Shown: positions 55,743 through 63,960 of the stretch, piece by piece
Layout of the letters: each line of letters opens with the position of its first letter
Numbering within the stretch: position 1 is the stretch's first letter
From: Bacteroidales bacterium
Lineage (GTDB): Bacteria > Bacteroidota > Bacteroidia > Bacteroidales > P3
Length of the DNA stretch: 64,000 bases
NCBI GenBank assembly: GCA_017645585.1
Contig: JAGCOF010000002.1
Span: forward strand, 94,991-158,990
Reading direction: 5' to 3'
Translations under genes and position numbers: made by a program
The notes under the pieces: model-generated
The model's database searches: none
What the model was told of the DNA's origin: nothing
What the model saw: only the letters and a program-made list of their open reading frames with translations

Positions 55743-56387
55743 ATGGCAGACAACTATTTGGAAAAAAGATACGAAGAAACGCTCGGTTCGGGTAAAAAAA
55801 CGATAAAACGCATAGGACATACCGTCGACGAACTTCTGAAAAAAAACCGCAGCCACCGAGGCTATAACAAGAACTATGTGGTAAGCCGCCACGAGTTGGA
55901 ACGCATCGTCGGAGTATGCACCAAAATACCCTCGGGTTGCAACCAACAGACACTGCGCTTCTTCCTTGTCACCAAAGAAACCGGTGCCGACCTGGTACTG
56001 CCACTCATCCGTCTGGGGGCGGCACTGCCCGAGCTGCACCTCCCCCTCCCCGGCACCGAACCCGAAGCCTTCATCATCTGCTGTTCCACGGCACCCGAAA
56101 GCAAGTTGGTCGACGTAGACCTCGGCATCGCGCTGCAGAGCATGTTGCTCAAAACCGTGGAGATGGGCCTCAACGGACTAATCATCGGAGCCTTCAACCG
56201 AGAGAAGCTGAAGGAGGCCTTCCAACTGCCTTACGACCCGCTGATGGTGCTGGCCATCGGCAAAGGCATCGAACACATCGAACTGACTCCCATACACGCC
56301 GACGAACCGCGCGCCTACTACCGCCGCGACGGTGTGCATTACGTTCCCAAAGTGCGTGCGGAGGAACTCATACTGAACCATGCGTAA
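55743..56387 (+). CDS. Nitroreductase-family flavoprotein
   Basis: This 214-residue protein has the FMN-binding nitroreductase pattern: 'LLKKNRSHRGYNKNYVVSRHELERIV' (about 30-55), 'PSGCNQQTLRFFLV' and 'DVDLGIALQSMLLKTVEMGLNGLIIGAF'. The family reduces nitro compounds, quinones or flavins with NAD(P)H. The ATG at 55743 (MADNYLEKRYEE) matches the usual family start; the in-frame ATG at 55680 would add a Gln/Asn-rich 21-residue leader. Its stop overlaps comEC by eight bases. Confidence 0.85.
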   Translation: MADNYLEKRYEETLGSGKKTIKRIGHTVDELLKKNRSHRGYNKNYVVSRHELERIVGVCTKIPSGCNQQTLRFFLVTKETGADLVLPLIRLGAALPELHLPLPGTEPEAFIICCSTAPESKLVDVDLGIALQSMLLKTVEMGLNGLIIGAFNREKLKEAFQLPYDPLMVLAIGKGIEHIELTPIHADEPRAYYRRDGVHYVPKVRAEELILNHA

Positions 56388-57789
56388 AGCCCCGTTGGTG
56401 GCGGTAGCGCTGGCGCTGATGGCAGGCATGCTGGCAGCGCACCATCTTCATTCGCTTTCGCCATCCTTCTGGCTCATCCTCTCAGGCATAGGAGGCTTGC
56501 TCGCAGGATTGACCTTCAAGTTGCTCCACAACAAGCAGCTGCCCACTTTCCTTGGCTTGCTGCTACTCATCTCCGGCATCGGCGGCCTGCTGATGCGTAT
56601 CGACGACCCACAATACAACCCGCAGCATTGGACAAACAATTGTCCCGAGAAAATCTATCTTGCAGTGAAGGCAACGGAGACTCCCCTGCCACGAGAACGC
56701 AGCTACCGCGTCAAGGCCAAAGTCATTGCCGTGGACAACCATCCCCGTTGCGGCGACATCACGCTCTACCTGCGCAAAGACAGCACAGCGGCCACCGTGC
56801 AACGCGGCGACCAACTGCTGTTGCACGGCTATCCTGACACCCAAAAGGGCTCCATCTATATCACCTCCGACCACTATATTGTCACCCACCGCGACAGCAC
56901 CTCGCTCCGCGCCAGGATTGAGCACATCCGGATGGCTTTGCTGCATCGCATGCAGCAAGGGCCCCTGGAACGCAAATATGCCGGCATCGCCGAGGCCATG
57001 ACGCTGGGCTGGCGAGGGGACATCGACCCAAAAATGAACGTATTGTTCCGCGACAGCGGCATCATGCACCTGCTGTGCGTCAGCGGACTGCATGTAGGCC
57101 TGCTGGCGGCCCTCATAGGGGCTTTGTTCTTCTGGGCGGGCAAGGCGCGGCGAGGTCGTGTCTTGCGCGGCACGGCGCAACTCATTGCCCTGTGGGGCTT
57201 CACACTGCTGACGGGGTTTGCGCCATCCACCGTTCGGGCCGCACTCATGTTCAGCTTGTTCGTCATATCCAACATCCTTGCGCGGCGCACGAGTTCCCTC
57301 AACCTTTTGGCAGCCGCAGCCATCATCATGCTGGCGGTGAAGCCCATGCTACTCTTCGACGTAGGGTGGCAATTGTCGTTCGCTGCCGTAGCAGGCATCT
57401 TGCTGGCACAACCCGTCATCCAGGCCTTCCACAATCGGGTGTGGCAGATGGCCACCGTGAGCACCGCCGCCACCATCGCCACCCTCCCCATCGTGGCGTC
57501 CACCTTCCACCGGCTGCCTCTCTACTTCCTCATTGCCAACATCATCATAGTACCTCTGGCTGGCATACTGCTGTGCCTTTCGCTGTTTTACCTCGCCATC
57601 CCCTGCCCTCTCACAGCGTGGCCGGTCAAGCTGCTGTTGCAGTTCACCGAGACAGTGACGGGATGGGTCACGACGCTCCCCCACGCCGTCGTGGAAAACA
57701 TCGTCCTAAGCCCTTGGGCAATGGCGGCAGTGATTATTGGCGTGATTCTTCTGCTGGTGGCACCTCGACGAATTCTCCATACCTCTTGA
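56380..57789 (+). CDS. comEC: ComEC/Rec2-type DNA uptake channel, short form
   Basis: This 469-residue membrane protein has an N-terminal OB-like outer domain (DUF4131, about 85-170) and the competence core with 'GIMHLLCVSGLHVGLLAALIG' (about 228) and 'GFAPSTVRAALMFSLFVIS' (about 278), with roughly ten membrane helices. It lacks the C-terminal MBL nuclease domain of full-length ComEC, as in several Bacteroidetes. ComEC moves single-stranded DNA across the inner membrane. Its 3' end overlaps the convergent helicase gene by 56 bases. Confidence 0.88.
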   Translation: MRKAPLVAVALALMAGMLAAHHLHSLSPSFWLILSGIGGLLAGLTFKLLHNKQLPTFLGLLLLISGIGGLLMRIDDPQYNPQHWTNNCPEKIYLAVKATETPLPRERSYRVKAKVIAVDNHPRCGDITLYLRKDSTAATVQRGDQLLLHGYPDTQKGSIYITSDHYIVTHRDSTSLRARIEHIRMALLHRMQQGPLERKYAGIAEAMTLGWRGDIDPKMNVLFRDSGIMHLLCVSGLHVGLLAALIGALFFWAGKARRGRVLRGTAQLIALWGFTLLTGFAPSTVRAALMFSLFVISNILARRTSSLNLLAAAAIIMLAVKPMLLFDVGWQLSFAAVAGILLAQPVIQAFHNRVWQMATVSTAATIATLPIVASTFHRLPLYFLIANIIIVPLAGILLCLSLFYLAIPCPLTAWPVKLLLQFTETVTGWVTTLPHAVVENIVLSPWAMAAVIIGVILLLVAPRRILHTS

Positions 57790-59617
57790 CGTGCTCCGCC
57801 AGCTCGCGGTAGAAACGGTGGTGACTCAGCGTCTGCGCGTTGCCTACTATAATTAGTTTCATGCGCGCACGCGTCATGGCCACATTCATGCGGCGCAGGT
57901 CGCGCAGGAAGCCTATGGAGCCACCCGCATTGTCGCGCACCAGACTGATGACAATCACATCGCGCTCCTGCCCCTGGAAACCATCGACAGTGCCGACCGT
58001 GATATGCCGGCGCAACTTCCTGAAATAATGCTGCATCTTCAGCAGGCGACGTATCAGCCGCGCCTGGCCACGATAGGGCGTGATAATACCGAAGTCCACC
58101 CGCTCGCTCTCAACCCGTTGGGGCGAGATCATTTCAATATAGTCCCGCAGGGTGTGTATCACCAGACGGGCCTCCTGGCTGTTGCTGAGACTCTTGTGGC
58201 GGTTCTCCTTCTCCTCATAGTCCAGCGCCGAGGTGTCGAGCCACATCAGAGGGGTGTCAATGGGGCTCACCAGGCGGTGCGCCGCCTCGTCGGCGGCACG
58301 CAGGCGACCGCCATAGAACCAGCGCGACGAGAAGGCCATAATCTCCTCGTTCATGCGGTACTGCACTGTCAGCAGGCTGACCGCCTGCGGCCACAACGTC
58401 ACCACCTTCTGCATCAACGTGTCGGCCAGACCGCCTTTGGCAGCCTCCAGACTCTTCACCGTCGGCGGCAGCTGCTGATGGTCGCCGCTCATCACCACCC
58501 TGTCGGCCTTCAGTATCGCCGCCCAGCAGGCGGGTTCCAACGCCTGGGCCGCCTCGTCGATGAACAGCGTGGAGAAACGGCGGCGCTCCATGAGGCGATA
58601 GGCGCTGCCAATCAGCGTACAGCTCACCACCCTGGCTTGCTCAAAAAGGTCGGCGTTTATCTTGATTTCCAACTCCGTCTCGCGGTTGCGCAGACGGTGG
58701 GCCTGCTCCCCTTTGGCACCCTCGCGCAGCGTCTTGCGGATGTTCCACAACTCGTGATAGTCGGGGTGTGCGGCGTAGCGGCGTTCATAGCTACAGTCGA
58801 GCATCTCGTCGCTCATCCTCAGCGGATTGCCTACTCGTAGCACATGGATGCCGCGACGCATCAGCTGCTCGCTGATCCAATCCACCGCAGCATTGCTCGG
58901 CGCACACACAAGCACCTGCGTCTCGCGCTGCAGCGTCTCGATGACGGCCTCCACCAGCGTGGTGGTCTTACCCGTCCCCGGAGGGCCGTGGACGATGGCC
59001 ACCTCCTGCGACTCCACCACGCGCTGTATGGCGTCCTGCTGACTCCGGTTGAGCCACGGGAAGCTCAGCTGCGGCAACGTGCGGAACGACGGCGGCCGTT
59101 GGCCCAGGAGCATGTCGCGCAGCCGCACAAAGCGCTCATCGTCCTTGCGCTCGGCCTCATGCAGTGCCTCGGTCATCACGCGGAAGGTAGTATTGTCGAT
59201 GCCCAACTGCACCCCCAGCAGATGCCGCTCGGCAGTGTCGCGCAGGCTCTGCGCGGCGGCCTTGTTGGGCAGGCTGAGCGCCATCGCACCGTCACCCACA
59301 CGCTCCACATAGCATTGATGCGGCAGCTCCTTGGCACCGCTATCGGTCAAATAAAAGAAAGTCACAGGCTTGCCGGGCTCGAAGTCAAGCTCCACCTCAT
59401 CCTCGTCCACCTCATAGTGCACCTCCACCGTGAGCTGCCCCAGGGCATTGTAGGCATTGTTTCCCACCCTGATTGGGTAGCGGCAGGCAGCCTCATGAAT
59501 GGTCCCCGTCAGCGTACCCCCCTTCTCCTCGAGGCTGTGCTGATAGGCGCACTTCTCCTCCTCCAATTCCAGGGCGACCAGCACGCGTAGATGTGCAAAA
59601 TAATTGCTGACGGTCAA
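57734..59617 (-). CDS. UPF1/IGHMBP2-like SF1 helicase
   Basis: This 627-residue helicase has an N-terminal beta-rich domain (about 1-180) and the SF1 motifs: I GPPGTGKTTT, Ia 'VLVCAPSNAAVD', II FIDEAAQ, III 'MSGDHQQLPP', IV 'LLTVQYRMNEEI', V 'GTVDGFQGQERDVI' and VI 'NVAMTRAR'. The family unwinds DNA or RNA 5' to 3'. The start is TTG 59617 ('TVSNYFAHLRVLVALELEEE' matches family starts), overlapping the upstream stop codon (TTGA); the longer reading is out of the family and lies inside the neighbouring gene. Confidence 0.9.
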   Translation of the reverse strand: MTVSNYFAHLRVLVALELEEEKCAYQHSLEEKGGTLTGTIHEAACRYPIRVGNNAYNALGQLTVEVHYEVDEDEVELDFEPGKPVTFFYLTDSGAKELPHQCYVERVGDGAMALSLPNKAAAQSLRDTAERHLLGVQLGIDNTTFRVMTEALHEAERKDDERFVRLRDMLLGQRPPSFRTLPQLSFPWLNRSQQDAIQRVVESQEVAIVHGPPGTGKTTTLVEAVIETLQRETQVLVCAPSNAAVDWISEQLMRRGIHVLRVGNPLRMSDEMLDCSYERRYAAHPDYHELWNIRKTLREGAKGEQAHRLRNRETELEIKINADLFEQARVVSCTLIGSAYRLMERRRFSTLFIDEAAQALEPACWAAILKADRVVMSGDHQQLPPTVKSLEAAKGGLADTLMQKVVTLWPQAVSLLTVQYRMNEEIMAFSSRWFYGGRLRAADEAAHRLVSPIDTPLMWLDTSALDYEEKENRHKSLSNSQEARLVIHTLRDYIEMISPQRVESERVDFGIITPYRGQARLIRRLLKMQHYFRKLRRHITVGTVDGFQGQERDVIVISLVRDNAGGSIGFLRDLRRMNVAMTRARMKLIIVGNAQTLSHHRFYRELAEHVKRYGEFVEVPPAEESRQ

Positions 59618-60975
59618 AGTTCTATCTCTTTTTCGATTCGGTCCTCGCCCCAGATGCTCTTCATGTTGGCACCACCGTCTTTGAGGCTCATCTTGCCGTT
59701 CTGCTCCAGGTGGATGCGGTAGAAGACACATTGGTGCAGATGGGCCTTGTCGCACACCACATCGGTGGCGAAGGCCTCGCAGGTGGGCGCACCGCAGACA
59801 CCGCAGTCGATCTGCGGCAGCTGCACCTTCAGCCGTTCAATCTTCTCCATCTTCTCCAGCGCCTTGCCTATATCGCTGTCGAGCACCATCATCGAGCGGG
59901 GCTGCACCTCCTCGACGAGCGAGTGCTCAATCAGATAGTCCTGATACTTCTCCATCTCGCGGTCACGCGGCATCTCGCCGTTGCGCTCGCGCTCGGCGGC
60001 CTTGCGGGCTCGCGCATACATGCGCTCGCCGCAGAGGAAGCGGTTGTCGCAACTCAGCAGGGCACCGGCACAGCTCTGGTCGCAGGCCCTCAGCTCGAGG
60101 AACTCCACGCCCTCCACCTCCTCATTCTCCATCTTGTCGAGGAAGTCCATCACATTCTGTATGCCGTCGATGGCATAGCTGCGCTTGGCGGTGCAGATGC
60201 GGCGCTCGCCGTTGGTCAGCGTGCTGAGGATGGCGTCGGCACCCAGACGCTGGCGCGTCAAGGGCTTGTATTGGTGGTTCTTGCCGTTGTCCTTCATACG
60301 CTTGTAGACGCGGTTGAACAGCGAGTTCATATTGATGACGCCATCGATGATGCTCTTCTCCTCACCCACGGGGGCCTTCACGGCCGATACCTTGGCGGCG
60401 CAAGGGGTGATGTAGAACAGGCCTATCTCCTCACGCGGGATACCGCGACTCATCAGTTCCTCCACAGCATACATGGCGCTGAGGTCGAGCGGCACCTTGA
60501 TGGGCATCACATTCTCCGCCAGCGAGGGATACTTGATTTGTATCAGCCGCACGATGGCGGGGCAGAACGACGAGATAAGGGGCCTCACGTCGGGGTGCTC
60601 ACGCGCGTAGCGCTCCTTGGCCTCCTTGTATATCAGGGCGGCGCTCTCCACCTCCATCACGTGGGCGAAGCCCAGCTCGTAGAGGGTGGCGTAAACCTTC
60701 GACACGCTGATGTCATCGGGAAACTGCCCCATGAACACTGCCGGCAGCAGGGCCACCGAGTGGGGGTAGCGGCGGAAGGCCTCGAAATCGTCGTCCTTGA
60801 TGCTGATTGCCTGCGCCGGACAGACCTCGTAGCACTTGCCACAGTCGATGCAGCGGTGTTCCTGGATGGAGGCCTTGCCACCAAAAATGCGGATAGCCTC
60901 GGTGGGGCATATCTTCATGCAGCGCGAGCATCCGATGCAGCGCGACTCTTCAATCTGTAGGGCGTGGTAGAACAT
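59614..60975 (-). CDS. [FeFe]-hydrogenase-like sensory protein with ferredoxin domains
   Basis: This 453-residue protein has two 4Fe-4S ferredoxin motifs (CIGCSRCMKICP and CIDCGKCYEVCP, residues 13-55), an [FeFe]-hydrogenase large-subunit domain (about 70-380) and a C-terminal cluster motif (CGVCGAPTCEAF, about 405). The four H-cluster cysteines are kept: SSFCP, TPCAAK and ACDQSC. The proton-relay Cys of catalytic enzymes (TSCCP) is Phe here, as expected for a non-catalytic or sensory type (HydS/HfsB). It overlaps the helicase start and is followed upstream by HATPase and DRTGG genes, the usual partners of regulatory hydrogenases. Confidence 0.85.
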   Translation of the reverse strand: MFYHALQIEESRCIGCSRCMKICPTEAIRIFGGKASIQEHRCIDCGKCYEVCPAQAISIKDDDFEAFRRYPHSVALLPAVFMGQFPDDISVSKVYATLYELGFAHVMEVESAALIYKEAKERYAREHPDVRPLISSFCPAIVRLIQIKYPSLAENVMPIKVPLDLSAMYAVEELMSRGIPREEIGLFYITPCAAKVSAVKAPVGEEKSIIDGVINMNSLFNRVYKRMKDNGKNHQYKPLTRQRLGADAILSTLTNGERRICTAKRSYAIDGIQNVMDFLDKMENEEVEGVEFLELRACDQSCAGALLSCDNRFLCGERMYARARKAAERERNGEMPRDREMEKYQDYLIEHSLVEEVQPRSMMVLDSDIGKALEKMEKIERLKVQLPQIDCGVCGAPTCEAFATDVVCDKAHLHQCVFYRIHLEQNGKMSLKDGGANMKSIWGEDRIEKEIEL

Positions 60976-61026
60976 ATTCTATGGTTTTAAGTTTTGAGTT
61001 TCAAACGGCCACACAGGCGGCAGCAC

Positions 61027-61056
61027 ACTTAAAACTTACAGCTTACAGCTCACAAC
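61027..61056 (+). repeat. ACTTAAAACTTACAG phrase, copy 2
   Basis: These 30 bases match 10427-10456 at 28 positions. Here the phrase runs up to the HATPase stop codon; an inverted partner (GTTTTAAGTTTTGAGTTT) is at 60983-61000. Confidence 0.8.
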
Positions 61057-61469
61057 TACTGGAAGTTCACTTCCATCTCGACGGTGGTGCCCACACCGAC
61101 CTCCGAGGTGACATTCATCTTGTCGACATTCTTCTGCATATTGGGCAGACCCATGCCGGCGCCGAAGCCCATGTCGCGCACCTCGGGGCGCGCGGTGCTG
61201 TAGCCTTCCTGCATGGCCAGCGCTATGTCGGGGATGCCGGGCCCCTTGTCGGCCACCACCATGCGTATCTTGTCGGCGTCGATGTCCACCAGCACCTTGC
61301 CGCCATAGGCATGGGCGATGGCGTTCACCTCGGCCTCGTAGAGGGCCACCACCACGCGCTTCACCACCTGCGGGTTCACATTCAGCTGCTTCAGCGTCTT
61401 CTTCACCGAACTGCTCGCTTTGCCGGCATTGACAAAGTCGCCCTCAATCACTGTATACTCTTGATGCAT
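61056..61469 (-). CDS. HATPase (anti-sigma-factor/serine kinase-like)
   Basis: This 137-residue protein has the GHKL ATPase fold of the SpoIIAB/RsbW group: 'YEAEVNAIAHAY' (N box), 'VADKGPGIPD' (G1) and 'GFGAGMGLPNMQKNVD' (G2). Such proteins phosphorylate or bind regulators. In hydrogenase-linked loci of anaerobes the same small HATPase sits between DRTGG and hydrogenase-like genes, forming a redox-signalling set. ATG 61469 is used; the longer reading is translated from a GATTGTTTGATTGCC spacer phrase. Confidence 0.83.
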   Translation of the reverse strand: MHQEYTVIEGDFVNAGKASSSVKKTLKQLNVNPQVVKRVVVALYEAEVNAIAHAYGGKVLVDIDADKIRMVVADKGPGIPDIALAMQEGYSTARPEVRDMGFGAGMGLPNMQKNVDKMNVTSEVGVGTTVEMEVNFQ

Positions 61470-61476
61470 CTTTTTT

Positions 61477-61560
61477 CGATTGTTTGATTGCCTGATTGCT
61501 TGAGTATTTGATGCGTCAGCCACTCACACATTCAAGCATTAACACATTCAAGCATTAATA
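61477..61560. repeat. Phrase-type spacer between the HATPase and DRTGG genes
   Basis: GATTGTTTGATTGCCTGATT and then two copies of ACACATTCAAGCATTAA (about 61525-61556). It interrupts what is otherwise a tight three-gene unit. Confidence 0.6.
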
Positions 61561-61896
61561 TAACGGTTTCATGCCCAACTCCCACAGCAGGCCGCAGGTC
61601 TTGAACATCGAATAGGGGGTGCAGATGAGCACCATGTCGTTCTCGTCGGCCAGCTCCACCATGTCCTCCGTGGGGCGCTTGCCGCGCACAAAGATGACCA
61701 CCTCCAGGTTGGCCATGTCGCAGGTGCGAATGGTCTGCACATTGCACAACCCCGTGATGAGCACCGGCGTGTCCTTGAGGGTCAGCACATCGCTCATCAG
61801 GTCCGACGCGAAGCAATGCTCCACCTCCATGTCCAGCTTGTCGGCACCAAGTCCCACCGAGGCGCCGAGCTTGTCAACAATAGCTTGTAAAGTCAT
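61555..61896 (-). CDS. DRTGG domain protein
   Basis: This 113-residue protein has the DRTGG fold: 'ASDLMSDVLTLKDTPVLITGLCNVQTIRTCDMANLEVVIFVRGKRP' and 'ICTPYSMFKTCGLLWELGM'. Stand-alone DRTGG proteins accompany HATPase and [FeFe]-hydrogenase-like genes in anaerobes and probably bind nucleotides. It lies 27 bases after the barrel gene on the same strand. Biochemical role unknown. Confidence 0.85.
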   Translation of the reverse strand: MTLQAIVDKLGASVGLGADKLDMEVEHCFASDLMSDVLTLKDTPVLITGLCNVQTIRTCDMANLEVVIFVRGKRPTEDMVELADENDMVLICTPYSMFKTCGLLWELGMKPLY

Positions 61897-61923
61897 ATCG
61901 TTTCTTCAGTAAAAACATTATTG

Positions 61924-62517
61924 TTAATCATCCATCTCCTTCCAATTGAAGCTGCCGAAGCTGACGCTGATACCGCCATAGATGGAATGGGTAGTGTAGA
62001 CGCCATAGATGCTCACCCACTTGACAGGCTGGATCACGAGGCCGCCGCCGAAGTTAAAGCTATTCCAGCTATGCTCAGTGATATAGTCGTGATACAGCTG
62101 CACATCCACATAGTTCTCACCAGAGGTGGTTTCGGCATTGATGGTCGAGAAATCCGTGTAGCCTTTGGTGGTGCGGCTGAAGCCAATCAAGGGCATGATG
62201 CGCAGCCACGAAAGCACGGGAATCTGGTAGCCGATGCTGGCCGTCATGGTCGTCGCGTCGGGCACCTTGGCCTCGGGGCCTGTTTCGATATGGTTGTCGT
62301 ATTTATACTCAGGACCGGCGCTGATGAAGTCCACATACACACCGTAGACGTTCAAGCTGGCGCCGAAGCCCAGGGAAGTGTACGGGCAACCGATGCCCAC
62401 CTGACCCAGATGGAAGCCCAGGTCGAAATGACCCTTGTTGTTTGAGAAGTCGAACCATTGAGCGCTGGCGCTCATCGCAACGGCCATCAGGGCCGCAATC
62501 AGTAGTGATTTTTTCAT
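61924..62517 (-). CDS. Outer-membrane beta-barrel protein
   Basis: This 197-residue protein has a signal peptide (MKKSLLIAALMAVAMSASAQ) and amphipathic strands ('HFDLGFHLGQVGIGCPY', 'LGFGASLNVYGVYVDFISAG', 'SIGYQIPVLSWLRIMPLIGFS', 'FNFGGGLVIQPVKWVSIYGVY') with the 'GGISVSFG' near the end. A small barrel of about eight strands is likely. Substrate unknown. Same strand as vanX, 18 bases downstream of it. Confidence 0.8.
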   Translation of the reverse strand: MKKSLLIAALMAVAMSASAQWFDFSNNKGHFDLGFHLGQVGIGCPYTSLGFGASLNVYGVYVDFISAGPEYKYDNHIETGPEAKVPDATTMTASIGYQIPVLSWLRIMPLIGFSRTTKGYTDFSTINAETTSGENYVDVQLYHDYITEHSWNSFNFGGGLVIQPVKWVSIYGVYTTHSIYGGISVSFGSFNWKEMDD

Positions 62518-62535
62518 GATACTATAGGTATAGAA

Positions 62536-63300
62536 TTAATTATTCAGTTGTTGCACAGGGAAAGCGAAATAGGTGTCGGGGTAGGGCTCGTCGCGCAGGG
62601 TGAAGTGCCACCACTCGCAGTCGTAGGGCTTGAATCCGTGACGCAGCATGACGGTGCGGAGCAGCATGCGGTTGGCAAACTGCGTGGCCGTAACGGTGTC
62701 GTTCTTGCGGTAGACGCCCGTCTCGGGATTGCCGCCGCAGTCGGGGTGGCTCTCACGACCGAACCAATCGAACGTGCCGCCCATGTCCACCTCCTTCTCG
62801 CTACGCATGTCGAAAAGCGTCAGGTCCACCGTCGAGCCGCGCGAGTGGCCGCTACGGGTGGCGATATAGTCCTTGATAAACAGGCTATCCTTCGTCTCGT
62901 TGGGATAGAAATAGGGCTTCATGAGCGTGTCGTCGAGGGCTTTGCCCCATCGCACAAAGTGGTCCACCCCCATCTGGGGACGGTAGGCATCGTAGATTTT
63001 CAGGCGGTAGCCCTGGGCCTTCAAGTCGTCGCTGACGGCACGCAGGCTGTCGGCGGCGCGGCGCGTGAGCAGCGCCGTGGGCTGCAGGTAGCCGTCGATA
63101 CGGGCGCCCACGAAATTGTAGGTGCCATAGTAACGTATCTCCAGAATGGCGTCGGGCACCACATCGGAGAGGGTCACAAAGTCGGCGCTGTTCTCTTCGG
63201 CAGCCAGCGGTCCCTCCTGGCTGGCGGGGCAACAGCCCTTACCGCCGCAGGCGGCCAGCAGCAACAGCGTCCCGAGGGCACAAAGGATTTGTTTGGTCAT
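62536..63300 (-). CDS. D-alanyl-D-alanine dipeptidase (VanX/DdpX family), lipoprotein
   Basis: This 254-residue zinc dipeptidase has a lipobox (LLLLAACGGK) and the family's metal motif SGHSRGSTVDL (zinc His and Asp, about 150), the acid/His set 'CEWWHF' and 'YDAYRPQ'. VanX cleaves D-Ala-D-Ala; outside resistance clusters it scavenges peptidoglycan turnover products in the periplasm. No vanA/vanH genes are near, so recycling rather than glycopeptide resistance is likely. ATG 63300 gives the best lipoprotein signal (another at 63312). Confidence 0.88.
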   Translation of the reverse strand: MTKQILCALGTLLLLAACGGKGCCPASQEGPLAAEENSADFVTLSDVVPDAILEIRYYGTYNFVGARIDGYLQPTALLTRRAADSLRAVSDDLKAQGYRLKIYDAYRPQMGVDHFVRWGKALDDTLMKPYFYPNETKDSLFIKDYIATRSGHSRGSTVDLTLFDMRSEKEVDMGGTFDWFGRESHPDCGGNPETGVYRKNDTVTATQFANRMLLRTVMLRHGFKPYDCEWWHFTLRDEPYPDTYFAFPVQQLNN

Positions 63301-63388
63301 ATTATAATACATCTTGTTTTTACATTAATCACGACAAACCAGCACATTACACGCACACCAACCCCTTTCGGAGCTGCAATTCATCGCT

Positions 63389-63397
63389 GCAAATATA
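63389..63397 (-). promoter_or_regulatory. -7 promoter element of vanX
   Basis: Minus-strand TATATTTGC, about 90 bases before the ATG. Confidence 0.65.
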
Positions 63398-63554
63398 CAC
63401 AAACAAATCCGAAAACGCAAATTTATTTTTCTTCCACCTCCCGCCGGCGGTTTCCCATCTCCCGCCTGGCGGCGTAATCCAGAAATCCTGTTTTTTTTGC
63501 TCCCCGCTGCGCGGAAATCCTGTAAATCCAACACACTCCTCAGTCACTACTTTT

Positions 63555-63607
63555 CACACAAGGCCCTGCCCGAAATGCCTGTGGCATTTCGGGCAGGGCC
63601 TTGTGTG
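63555..63607. repeat. Perfect 25-bp hairpin in the spacer
   Basis: Arms 63555-63579 and 63583-63607 are exact complements with a TGT loop and no T run. It is GC-rich in the middle (GGCCCTGCCCG). It lies in the gene-free 63398-64000. Confidence 0.85.
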
Positions 63608-63664
63608 GGGCTGGGGACCGCCGCGAAGCGGTGGTGGAGGAGTGTGTAAAAAATAGGATTTATG

Positions 63665-63674
63665 TCGTGCACGA
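63665..63674. repeat. TCGTGCACGA palindrome, copy 3
   Basis: Within TATGTCGTGCACGATGTA. As at 19834 and 20122, 11-bp arrays lie within 200 bases. Confidence 0.72.
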
Positions 63675-63843
63675 TGTATTTTGGGGTGGTCGGTAATCGG
63701 TGGTCGGTGGCCGGTGATTGGGGGCGAAACCGGAGACAACTATGAAAACTTCGCAGGTGCCATACGTAGCGGCGCTGACAACCAAACGGGAAAGATGTGG
63801 TTTGGCACGCAATAAGTTGGTTATAAGTGCCGTATAAGGCACA

Positions 63844-63960
63844 GATGACTCCGAGGTGACTCCGACTGATGTCCGTTTATTGTCCGCTTGTTGTCCCATT
63901 GTTGTCCCATTTAAAATGGGACAACAATGGGACAATAATGGGACAACAATGGGACAACAG
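63844..63960. repeat. 11-bp register array H, long hairpin form
   Basis: GATGACTCCGA, GGTGACTCCGA, CTGATGTCCGT, TTATTGTCCGC, TTGTTGTCCCA (twice), a TTTAAAA turn, then TGGGACAACAA, TGGGACAATAA, TGGGACAACAA and TGGGACAACAG. Ten units; the inner two pairs are perfect complements. It is the clearest example of the forward-turn-reverse plan. Confidence 0.9.

Noticed and set aside
59710-60960. A 416-codon plus-strand open frame across the hydrogenase-like gene
   Set aside because: Antisense shadow: Leu/His/Val-rich translation without domains, while the minus-strand protein has intact Fe-S motifs.
62536-63300. Vancomycin-resistance gene
   Set aside because: VanX-type motifs are present but no vanA, vanH or regulators are near, and the protein is a lipoprotein; a recycling dipeptidase is the simpler reading.
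63844-63960. CRISPR array
   Set aside because: Units are 11 bp with no spacers between them, no 23-47 bp repeats, and no cas genes anywhere in the window.
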